This document shows, one piece after another, positions 16,913 to 25,000 of a stretch of DNA of 25,000 nt. Origin of the DNA: Prorocentrum cordatum (lineage: Eukaryota > Sar > Dinophyceae > Prorocentrales > Prorocentraceae). The number at the start of each line of letters is the position of its first letter. Within the stretch, counting starts at the first letter, position 1. The stretch covers positions 1 through 25,000 of the forward strand of contig CAUYUJ010004299.1 in assembly GCA_963575745.1 (NCBI GenBank), given 5' to 3'. A program made the position numbers and the translations under genes. The notes beneath the pieces are model-generated. The model ran no database searches and had not been told where the DNA came from. It saw nothing but the letters and a program-made list of their open reading frames with translations.

Positions 16913-17600
16913 GCGACACGCGCGCATGTGTCCCGCATGGTATGTTTTGCAAGGGATTGTGGCCCCTGGCAGGCGCGCGAACGCCGTTGAAAGAGCTTGC
17001 GAAAGTAGCTCGCGCGAGCTCATGTAACATAAATGTTGAAAAACCATTGGTTTTTTAGGATTCGGACAGCGCGCGCGGGTAGAAATTTTGAAAATTCGTA
17101 CAGATGTTTTTCGAGGACCTACGGTGCGATTCGTATGATTTTATGTTGCGCGGTGCTAAAATTCCTAAGAAACCCAATGGTTTTTGAAGATTTCGGCGTG
17201 CGCGCGCGAAGAAAAAACGAATGTGTCCCGCATGGTATTATTTGACAGGGATGATGGCCCTGGCAGGTGCGCAACCGTTGTTGGAGAAGTTCGAAGCACG
17301 TGAAAAAGTTGCTCGCAAAAGCCCGTTTGACAGAAATGTTTAAAAAGTGTTGGGTTTCCTACAAATCCGCAAGAGCGCGCGGGATGAATGTTTGACCTTT
17401 TTTTTTTTTGAAAAACCATTGGTTTTTTGATGTTTTTATGTTAAAATCGCTACGAACACTAAGGTGTTGGAAGGATTTCGTCTTGCGCGCGCGAATGTCC
17501 ACTTTACCTCATTTTTTGCAAGGGATTCTTGAAGCTTGGTTATGTTAGAACAAGAAATGTCCACTTTGCCTTTTTTTTTGCAAGGGAAAACCGCCCGTAA
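16913..17600 (+). repeat. Imperfect ~296-bp tandem repeat with an AT palindrome
   Basis: ATGTGTCCCGCATGGTAT followed by a GGGAT-TGGCCC-TGGCAGG module begins near 16925 and again near 17221. AAAAACCATTGGTTTTT, a perfect palindrome with a single central base, is at 17039-17055 and 17411-17427; a decayed copy (ACCCAATGGTTTTT) is near 17171. A T run of 12 lies at 17398-17409. A further remnant (TTTTTTTGCAAGGGA) is near 17512 and 17573. GC is lower than in most of the window. No gene is seen. Confidence 0.6.
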
Positions 17601-17734
17601 CAAAACAACCGGATCCGGACCAACCCGTTTTGCCGGAGACTTCCTCACGAAAATGATGAAAACATGGCTGCGGCCTAGGCGCGGCGAGGGGGCCGTGCAC
17701 CAGGGGCCCCAACAATAATTATTCTTTAGAAGTA
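17601..17734. other. Short unique interval before the complex tandem array
   Basis: Nothing recognised. It ends AATAATTATTCTTTAGAAGT just before the (CAA)n run of unit 1. Confidence 0.4.
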
Positions 17735-17743
17735 ATAATGTTC

Positions 17744-17786
<43 letters not shown>

Positions 17787-18280
17787 GCAACAACAACAAC
17801 AACGGCTCCCGCCTTGTGTACCCTCACAAGTTATTCCCAAATCGCGCTCTCGCGCGGGACTTCCTCCAAATTTATGCAGGAATCGCGTTCTCGCGTGGCA
17901 TTCCCGTGCAATTGATTCAGACGCCGCGCCGTCGACACTCAGCAATCACGCTCTCGCTGTGGATCTCCTCGCGATTTATTTGGAAATCACGCTGTCGCTC
18001 GAGTCTCCCTCGCGATTCACGGAGGACGCACGCTTCAGCAACCCGCCTGCCCCGTGCCCGTTCCTTCCATTCGTCCTCTCTTTCCCTGCCTTAGGGGCTG
18101 CACGAATACACGTTGCAGGTAAGAAAGGTATAGCCACAAGGGGGTACGATCGAAGACGAAGAGGGCGGGGATCGAGGGTCTGGGATATACGCGTTGAATA
18201 GCACGCGAGCAGATAAGAGCGAACAGTATTACTATGATTATTGCTGTTGCTGTTGTTGGTGAGTTTTCATTCCTAAGCAA
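17735..18280 (+). repeat. Complex tandem repeat, unit 1
   Basis: Opens with a long (CAA)n run (17742-17802), then GGCTCCCGCCTTG. Next come four imperfect ~40-60-bp sub-repeats built on AATCGCGCTCTCGC (about 17839-18015), the word ACGCACGCTTCAGCAACCCG, and a pyrimidine tract ending TTAG at 18094. A 24-nt block (18095-18118) follows, then GTAAGAAAGG, AAGACGAAGAGGGCGG and GCGAGCAGATAAGAGCG, and the unit ends in TTGCTG/TTG triplets. It lacks the CTCGACCTGGCC segment seen in other units. Confidence 0.85.
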
Positions 18281-18755
18281 TAAATACTGTTGATCCCCCC
18301 TCACCGGTAGCCATTGTTGTTTTTGTTAGTTAAAGTGCCTTTCTTGGGACTCGCACCTCCTCGCGATTCATACATGACGCACGCTTCAGCAACCCGCCTG
18401 CTCGACCTGGCCGCCTTGGCCCGCCTTCCCAATCCGCCCGTTAGGGTCTACCCGCCGAATCTGCCCGTCTGGTCCTGCCACGTGCGTTCTGCTCCTGGCC
18501 CCCCTCCTGCTAGTATCTCTCGTGCTCCGTCATCCTCCCTCCCCCTTGCCCCGTCCTTCCATCCGTCCTCTCTTCCCTTGTCTTGGGGGCTGCACGAAAT
18601 AATACGCGCTGCGGGTAAGAAAGATACACCCCTAAGGGCGTACCATCGAGGACGAAGAGGGCGGGTACCGAGGGCCTGGGATACGTGTAGAATGGAACGC
18701 GAGCAGGTAAGAGCGAATAGTCGTAACATGATTGTTGAACCCTCACTGTTGAAGA
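18281..18755 (+). repeat. Complex tandem repeat, unit 2 (internally deleted)
   Basis: Has the C-run opening (GTTGATCCCCCCTCACC) and CTTGGGACTCGCACC, then jumps directly to GCGATTCATACATGACGCAC, so the (CAA)n run and the AATCGCGCTCTCGC sub-repeats are missing. It keeps the CTCGACCTGGCCGCC segment, the pyrimidine tract, and a block equivalent to the splice-like module. There the acceptor reads TTGG instead of TTAG, and the donor side is GCGGGTAAGA. Confidence 0.8.
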
Positions 18756-19495
18756 ATAGTATTGTTGATCCCCCCTCTCCGGGGCACATGGTGTTTTTCA
18801 ATGGAAGTCCCCCCCCTGGGGCTCGCACCCTGTTTTTCAACAAGGAGTTATTGGGTCTCAGGATTGGGTTGTTCGCCCCTGGTTTGCAACAACAGCGGCT
18901 CCCACCTGGATTCCTTCACAATGTATGTAGGAATCGCGCTCTCGCGTGGGATTTCCTCGCAATTTATTCGGACACCGCGCCTTGGACACTCAGATATCAC
19001 GCTCTCGCTGTGGATTTCATCACGATTTATTTTGAAATTCGTCTATCGCTGGAGTCTTTCTCGCGATTCATGCAAGATGCACGCTTCAGCAAGCCGCCTG
19101 CTCGACCTGGCCGCCTGGGCCCGCCTTGTCGACCCGCCCGTTTGGGTCTACCCGCCCGATCTGCCAGCCTGGTTCTGCCACGTGCGTTCTGCCCTCGTGC
19201 TACTCTCTGTCGTGCTCCATCCTCTTCCTTCCCCCTTGTCCCTTCCTTCCAGCCGTCCTCTCTTCCCCTGCCTTAGGGGCTGCACGAAATGCACGTTGCA
19301 GGTAAGAGAGGTATACTTCCAAAGGGGTACTATCGAAGACGAAGAGGGCGGTATCGAGGCTTTGGGAGATACGTGTTGGATGCGCACGCGAGCAGATAAG
19401 AGCGAGCAGTCCTAACATTTGTGATTCTCATCAGTAATTATAATATTAATTCTACCCGTATTATTAATGGTATGGTGTTGTTGTTGTTGAACTCT
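18756..19495 (+). repeat. Complex tandem repeat, unit 3
   Basis: The order is complete: C-run opening with GGGGCACATGGTG, GGGGCTCGCACCCTG, GGCTCCCACCTGG (18897), the AATCGCGCTCTCGC sub-repeats, ACGCACGCTTCAGCAAGCCG and CTCGACCTGGCCGCC. A pyrimidine tract ends TTAG (19273-19276), then the 25-nt block (19277-19301), GTAAGAGAGG, and the (TTG)n end near 19475-19490. Confidence 0.85.
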
Positions 19496-20470
19496 CATTG
19501 TTGACGAATAAGTTTTGCCGGTCTCCCCCCCTCTGGGGCACATGGTGTTTTTCAATTGAAGTGCCCTTCCCGGGGCTCGCACCCTGTTGGTTGTCAGGGA
19601 AAGTCTTGGGTCTCAGAATTCTGTCTCTGGCCCTTGTTTTACAACAACAACGACAACAACAATAACAGCGGCTCCCGCTTGATACTTCCTTACAGTGTGT
19701 TCCCAAATCGCGCCCGCGCGGGATTCCCTAACAATGTATGTCAGCGCATTCGCTCTCGCGTGGGACTTCCTTACAATTTATTCAGACGCCGTGCCCTCGA
19801 CACCTAGGAATCACGCTCTCGCTTTAGATTTCCTCAGGGTTGATTTAGGAATCGCGCTATCGCTCGAGACTTCCTCGCGATTCTTGCAGGACGCACGCTT
19901 CAGCAATCCGCCTGCTCGATCTAGCAGCCTGGGCCCGCCTTCCCAATCCGCCCGTCAGCATCTACACGCCGAATCTGCCCGCCTGGTTCTGCCACGTGCG
20001 TTCTGCTCCTGGCCCCCCTCCTGCTACTCTCTCTCGTGCTCCATCCTCCTCCCTCCCCGTTGCCTCTTCCTTCCATCCGTCCTCTTTTCCCCTGCCTTAC
20101 AGGCTGCACGAAATGCACGTTGCAGATAAAAGAGGTGTACTTCCAAGGGGGTACGATCGAAGACGACGAGGGCGGTATTGAGGGCTTGGGATATGCATGT
20201 TGAATGACACGCGAGCAGATAAGAGCGAACAGTCTTCAAATGTGTGTGGTTACTGAGGGTGCTGTTGTTGTTGTTGTTTTTGATGTTGTTATTGATTTTC
20301 GTGCTGTTATTGGTGATGGTGGTGCTGTTGTTGTTGATGCTGGTATTGCTGATGCTCTTGTTGTTGCTGTGTTTGTGGTTGTTGTTGGTGTTGTTACTGG
20401 TGGTGTTGGTGCTGTTGTTGTTGGTATGTTGGGTGTTGCGGTTGTTGTTGCTGGTGGTTGTGTTGTTGTT
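19496..20470 (+). repeat. Complex tandem repeat, unit 4, with expanded TTG tail
   Basis: Same order as unit 3. Landmarks: (CAA)n at 19642-19668, GGCTCCCGCTTGATACTTCC at 19670, a pyrimidine tract ending TTACAG (20097-20102), and the 23-nt block at 20103-20125 followed by ATAAAAG, so the GT donor is lost. The terminal triplets have expanded into about 220 bp of degenerate TTG/GTT DNA (20245-20470), which gives Val/Leu-rich frames without meaning. Confidence 0.85.
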
Positions 20471-21215
20471 CCCCCCCCCGCCTGGTAATCATTGCATAGG
20501 TTGAATGAAAGTGTTTCTCTCGGGGCTTCCACCTTGTTTTTTCAAGGGAAAGTGAGGGATCATCAATCTGTGTTGTTGGACCCTGAAGTACAACAACAGC
20601 GGCTCCCGCTTGATAATTCTTCACCGTGTATTCCCAAATCGCGCTCTCGCGCGGGGCGTCCTCACAATGTGTACAGGAATCGCGCTCTCGCGGGGGACTT
20701 CCTCGCAATGTATTCAGACGCCGCGCCCTCGACACTCAGGAATCACGCTCTCGCTGTGGATGTCCCCACGAATTATTTAAGAATCGTCTGTCGCTCGAGT
20801 CTTCCTCGCGATTCATGAAGGACGCACGCTTCAGCAACCCGCCTGCCCCTTGTCCCTTCCTTCTATCCGTCCTCTCTTCCCCTCCCTTAGGGGCTGCACG
20901 AAGTGCACGTTGCAGGTAAGAAGGTGTACCCCTAAGGGGTACGATCGACGACGAAGAGGGCGGGTATCGAGAATGAGAGACTGGCACGCGAGCAGGTAGG
21001 AGCAAACAGTCTCAAAATGATTGTTATTGCTATTGCTGTTGCTGTTGCTGCCGCTGTTGCTGTTGCTGTTGGCAAGTCAGATATATCCCCCGAAGGGGTG
21101 CAATCAAACACGAAGCGGGCGGGTATCGAGGGTTGGGGTATACAGAATTCAAGACACGTGTGCCCGTAAGAGCGAACCGTCTTACAATGATTGGTGTTGT
21201 TGTTGTTGCTGAATT
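20471..21215 (+). repeat. Complex tandem repeat, unit 5
   Basis: C-run opening at 20471. Landmarks: GGCTCCCGCTTGATAATTC at 20601, sub-repeats at about 20637-20810, and TTAG at 20887-20890. The 25-nt block is 20891-20915, followed by GTAAGAAGG. The CTCGACCTGGCC segment is deleted, as in unit 1. (TTGCTG)n lies at about 21030-21070. A partial extra right module (CCCGAAGGGGTGCAATC, then GGGCGGGTATCGAGGG) at about 21080-21145 suggests a collapsed additional unit. Confidence 0.8.
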
Positions 21216-21934
21216 CTCATGTCTAAAGGATAACTATTGGTACCCGTCTCTGGTAACCATTGCACGTTTCAAGTGAAGTGTTCCTCCAGGGTCTTGCGCC
21301 CGGTTTTTTAAGGGAGAATTAAGTGTCACCAAACTCGGCCCCCTGGCTCCCGACTTACAACAAGAACGGTTCCCGCCTGATACTTCCTAACAAGTCATTC
21401 CAGCATCGCGCTCTCGCGCAGGACGTCCTCATATTTTATGCAGCTGTCGCGCTCTCGCGTTGGACTTCCTCGCAATGTGTTTCAACGCCGCGCCCTCGAC
21501 GCTCAGGAATCGCCCTCTCGCTCTGGCTTTTCTCACGGTGCATTTGGGAATCGCATTATCGCTCGAGTCTTCCTCACGATCCATGCAGAACTCACGCTTC
21601 AGCAACCCGCCTGCTCGACCTGGCCGCCTTGGCCCGCCTTCCCGATCCTCCCATTACTGTAGGGTCTACCCGCTCGATCAGCCCGTCTGGTTGTGCCACG
21701 TGTTTTCTGCTGCTGGCCCCCGCGTCCTGCTAATCTCTCTCGTGCTCCATCCTTCTCCCTCCCCAATCCGTCCTCTCTTCCCTTGTTTTAGGGGCCCGGC
21801 CAAATCTATGTGGCAGGTAAGACAGATATACATCCAAGGGGGTACGGTCGAAGACGAAGAGGGCTACACAGGGTTTGGGATATACGTGTTGAGTGGCACG
21901 CAAGCAGGTCAGAGCGACCAGTCTTAAATTGCTT

Positions 21935-21960
<26 letters not shown>
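21216..21960 (+). repeat. Complex tandem repeat, unit 6
   Basis: Opens CCCGTCTCTGGTAACC, then GGTCTTGCGCCCGG and GGTTCCCGCCTGATACTTCC (21368), without an expanded CAA run. Sub-repeats at about 21402-21570, CTCGACCTGGCCGCCTTGGC, a pyrimidine tract ending TTTTAG (21786-21791), a 25-nt block at 21792-21816, then GTAAGACAG. The block differs from the other units (GGGCCCGGCC instead of GGGCTGCACG). The right end passes into the GAT satellite. Confidence 0.8.
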
Positions 21961-22395
<435 letters not shown>

Positions 22396-22560
22396 CGACG
22401 ACAAGAAGGAGGGGGAGGAGGAAGAAGAGGAGGAGGGGGAGGAGAAAGAGGAGGAGGAGGAGGAAAAGGAAGAGGAGGAGGACGCGGCGGAGGAGGAGGA
22501 GGAAGAAGGAGGGGGACCAGAGGGAGGATAATGACGACGACAAAGAACAGAGAGAAGGAG
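22396..22560 (+). repeat. Interrupted (GAG)n purine repeat
   Basis: GAG/GAA triplets on the plus strand, the purine-rich partner of the preceding GAT block. Same order (GAT then GAG) as at 13.9-14.7 kb. Confidence 0.9.
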
Positions 22561-22714
22561 AGTTATAAGGAGTAGGGCAGTGATGAGAAGGAGGAGGAGA
22601 AACGACCCCGCACTCGATCGACCTTGCACTTGACCAGGAATGCTCGGAGGATTCATTCTCGAGAAGAGTTTGAAGCGGGATTTCGGCTTGCGGGTGTCAA
22701 GACGAGTCCGTCCC

Positions 22715-22935
22715 TGCCTCATTCCTCCGCCCTCCCTCTTCCTCCCTTCTCTTCCCTCCTTCCCCCCTCCGCCTCCTCCTCTCTTCCACCCCCTTTCTCC
22801 TCCTCCCTCTCCTCCTCTTCCTCCTTCCTCCTCCGCACTCCTCCCCGAGTCGGGACGAAGCCCCGGGGTGGGGGGGGGGGGGGGCGGCCAGCTGTCCACC
22901 TGCACTTGCCCAGGCCAGGCCAGGCCTGCCAGGCC
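22715..22935 (+). repeat. Pyrimidine-rich (CTC)-like tract, G run and CCAGG repeats
   Basis: Degenerate CTC repeats at about 22715-22850, a G-rich run at about 22865-22884 and five CCAGG units (about 22909-22937). No gene. Confidence 0.8.
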
Positions 22936-23385
22936 AGGACCCGGGATTGCGTGCACGCCTCTGACGTATACAGTCGAGTCTGATCAGTAGGTCGACCCTG
23001 CCAAGTCAAGGGTACCCTCGTGTCCTGTGTTTCGCGCACTCTGGGTTCACGAGGGGCTCTCGTGTTCGAGCCGTCCCTCGGGTCCAGTAGGCCACGGGGA
23101 TCCTCTGTGTGGCGAGGGCTCCAGATCGGCCAGACGCGCCCCCTCTTCGTTTCTGATTCAGGATTCAAGAGTGAGGAGGAGGAGTAGGAGAAGGACGAGG
23201 AGGACCAGTGTAAACCCAAGGGTCACCAACGATGTTGGAATAAACCCTCCCCCCAAGCTCCCTCTTCATAGGCCCCCACAACGTCTCATTTCCACAGAGG
23301 GACCTGCCTCGTTGGAAGACAACCGTTTGAAGGCCCTGAAGCATGTTAAAACATTATTCTCGGCATCAACGCCACGGATTCACCT
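22936..23385. other. Mixed-composition interval, nothing recognised
   Basis: Short open frames only. An AGGAGGAGGAGTAGG purine patch lies near 23175. No motif or repeat family from elsewhere in the window. Confidence 0.4.
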
Positions 23386-23680
23386 AACTGTTGCGTCTTG
23401 ACGATCCTGAATCGTGCCAGACATCGCCTCCTGGGACCTCACCTCCGCGAATAATCCTAACTGATGCGCCTTCAAAATCGCGAATCCTTCCAAAAGGCAG
23501 TTTCTGGTACGTCGATCATGGGCAACCGTGGATCTCTTGCATTTTTGTATCCACAATGTGCGCGGCGCTATGGCGAGAGCCACATTTTGACAACGACCCG
23601 CCTTCAATCCGCGAGCTTCTTGAAAACGTTTAAAACGAATGTGCGCTGTGCTGAAACGAGAGCCACATTTTGAAATCGCT
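23386..23680 (+). repeat. Short imperfect direct repeats
   Basis: GAGAGCCACATTTTGA occurs at about 23576 and 23658, each after a GTGCGC word. CCTAACTG(T/A)TGCG(T/C)CTT occurs near 23382 and 23456. Possibly fragments of short decayed elements. An opposite-strand open frame covers this stretch but shows no motif. Confidence 0.5.
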
Positions 23681-23734
23681 GACTCACGAAGGTGAAGCAA
23701 AATTAGCACTGCTTGCCCCATGCATGTTCTGTCC

Positions 23735-23779
23735 TCTCCCCCTCTGCTTCTCCTTCCCCTCTTTGTGCCGCTGCAGCAG
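23735..23779 (+). promoter_or_regulatory. Candidate splice acceptor before the recombinase-like gene
   Basis: A pyrimidine tract (about 23735-23765, CTCTCCCCCTCTGCTTCTCC and onward) is followed by GCTGCAG at 23770-23776. It has the form of a polypyrimidine-AG acceptor upstream of the GC-rich region. All three forward frames are open downstream for some distance, so I cannot tell which would be the exon frame. Confidence 0.3.
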
Positions 23780-24109
23780 TGTCGCATCAGGGGGGGCCGC
23801 TTGTGCGCCGCTGCGCTCCCGGCCGGGGATCCGGCGCCTTCGGCGAAAGCTGGCGACCCGCGTGGCGTCCCAGGCCGCCGCCGCACTGGTCTCCCAGGGC
23901 GCACCGCAGGGCGCTTCCGCCCCGCGGGCTTCTTTGCCAGTCGCCCCGCGGGCCCCGCTGGGTCGCTGGTGGCGCCGGGCCGCTGGGCATTCCAGCGCCG
24001 CTCCGCCAGGTGGCAGTGGCAGCGCGCGCAGCTGTCCGCACACTGCAGGGCGCCTCCTCCCCGCGGGGTACAGGCTAGCCCTGGCGGCGCCGTGTGCGCG
24101 CGTGGCCCC

Positions 24110-25000
24110 GCAGAGGCTTGGTCCACGTACTGGAACGTGCTGGACAGTTTCCGCCGGGCTGTTGGCAGGGAGAATGCCGACATGATGACCGCGTTGAGCC
24201 GGGACAGAAGGTACTCTGCAAGGCACCCGGATGGCGCGCCTCCGCGCGAGGTGCTGCAGGCCATGGTCGAGGCCCGCGCTCAGGGTGCCGATCTGCTTCG
24301 CATAGCGGACACAGTGGTCGAAAACCGGCTCCTGTGCAAAACGGTGCCGTCCACGCTCTCGACGTACGCATCGCATTTGCGTATGATTGCGTGCGTGGGC
24401 GCCTGAGCTCTTCGGTGAGCCCCCGCTGGGGTGCAGTGTGCAGCACATACGTGGGGTCGCGGCCGTGTGCGCGTGTGCTGCCACGCAGCGCGGGTGGCTG
24501 AGCGCTTGGGCCATGGCGCACCAGGCGGCAGGCGTGCCTTGGCAGGGCGACCACGATGCCATCTTGCGCGGGGTCCGGCTGGTCACCGTGAAAGGCAGGA
24601 CGCCCCGCCAGCCCGGGCAACGCGTGGACAAAGCGTTGATGAAGGCCTTGTTGCGGCACGCCTTTCCGCAAGGTCGGGTGTGGTGGTGCCTCATAGCTGT
24701 GCTGGCGTACAACTTCTTGTTGCGTATGCCGTCGGAGCTGTTCCGCCAGTATCGGCGGGGTCTGCTACAGGTGGCAGGCAATCGCTTCCTTTACGGTCCC
24801 ATTCGGCGCAAGAAGCGCCAAGATTTTTGCACTGCGTTTGCCTTCTGCCTCTGCAGTACGGACGAGGCGCTATGTCTGCACACGTGGCTGCCTTTGCTGG
24901 ACGAGCAGGCCCGGGCGAGTGCCGGTCCGCCGTTGGGCGGGCTCACCCCGGCGTCGTGGACTCGCGAATTTCGCGAACTCTTGGCCTCCGTGGGGGTGCT
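24110..25000 (+). pseudogene. Tyrosine recombinase-like gene, frameshifted, continues past the window
   Basis: One forward frame reads AEAWSTYWNVLDSFRRAVG and later TLSTYASHLRMI, like the helical DNA-binding (SAM-like) N-terminal part of tyrosine recombinases, and stops at TGA 24404-24406. The next frame is open from 24387 to the window end. It gives LFGEPPLG, TQRGWLSAWAMAHQAAG, GVRLVTVKGRTPRQPGQRVD, WWCLIAVLAYNFLLRMPSEL, PIRRKKRQDF and TREFRELLASVGV. Established knowledge: the box I Arg of this family lies in an R-x-x-E-L setting after a hydrophobic helix. Here LLRMPSEL puts it at 24723-24725, and the basic KK segment fits the following beta-hairpin Lys. The HxxR and Tyr motifs would lie beyond 25000. 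The switch at 24387-24403 is one base. It could be decay, an assembly error or a short intron. It may belong to a Crypton- or DIRS-like element. The upstream start is not set. Confidence 0.55.

Noticed and set aside
18301-18325. Second spliced-leader-like word (CCGGTAGCCATTGTTG)
   Set aside because: Only about a dozen bases agree, and the same position in the other array units reads GGGGCACATGG or CTGGTAACCATTG, so the similarity arose within the repeat by chance.
23380-24264. 294-codon minus-strand open frame
   Set aside because: It crosses direct repeats and lies opposite the recombinase-like gene; the residues are composition-driven, without motifs.

Overview
The window looks like nuclear DNA of a dinoflagellate. 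The evidence is a 22-nt stretch at 3030-3051 matching the dinoflagellate spliced-leader consensus (as I remember it) at 19 of 22 positions, a GC-rich and gene-poor background, very long trinucleotide and hexanucleotide satellites, foldback elements, and only fragments of reading frames. Genus cannot be set from this sequence. There is no sign of bacterial operons, rRNA, tRNA or CRISPR. Most long open frames here are artefacts of stop-free satellites and are left out of the gene list.

Layout. 1-1440: GC-rich DNA with a weak, frameshifted coding-like remnant (513-1336). 1440-2400: C/G-run-rich DNA. 2400-4700: a less GC-rich island carrying the spliced-leader-like relic and the clearest gene: a zinc-ribbon plus HNH-like reading frame whose HNH-like half is duplicated with a 528-bp (176-codon) period. 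The duplication is cut by one in-frame TGA. 5440-9460: three foldback (inverted-repeat) elements, three copies of a ~160-bp element, a GGCATTGCTT decamer array and G/A-rich repeats. 8215-9920: blocks of (CTC)n and (CAT)n. 10300-10743: a minus-strand segment with strong GC3 coding character, abutting a ~1 kb (TTTGTG)n satellite (10744-11758). That satellite ends in the same sequence that ends the ~160-bp element. 12121-13620: fifteen copies of a ~102-bp minisatellite. 13948-16045: (GAT)n/(GAG)n satellite. 16390-17730: more A/T-rich repeats with a short palindrome. 17735-21960: six units of a ~0.5-0.95 kb complex tandem repeat. Five carry well-formed splice-like signals around a 23-25-nt block, and the sixth has a degraded version. 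21935-22880: GAT, GAG and CTC repeats. 24110-25000: a frameshifted tyrosine-recombinase-like gene that runs off the window end.

How the parts fit. This is an accessory region dominated by repeat birth and decay. Retroposition (spliced-leader relic), DNA-level mobility (foldback elements, tyrosine recombinase) and an HNH-like nuclease frame sit beside satellites, at least one of which seems to have grown out of a mobile element's terminus. I see no operon-like cooperation between the genes. The most original signals are the array of units with microexon-like blocks (18.1-21.8 kb), the satellite with a transposon-like end (11.76 kb), and the tandem HNH gene with a single nonsense codon.
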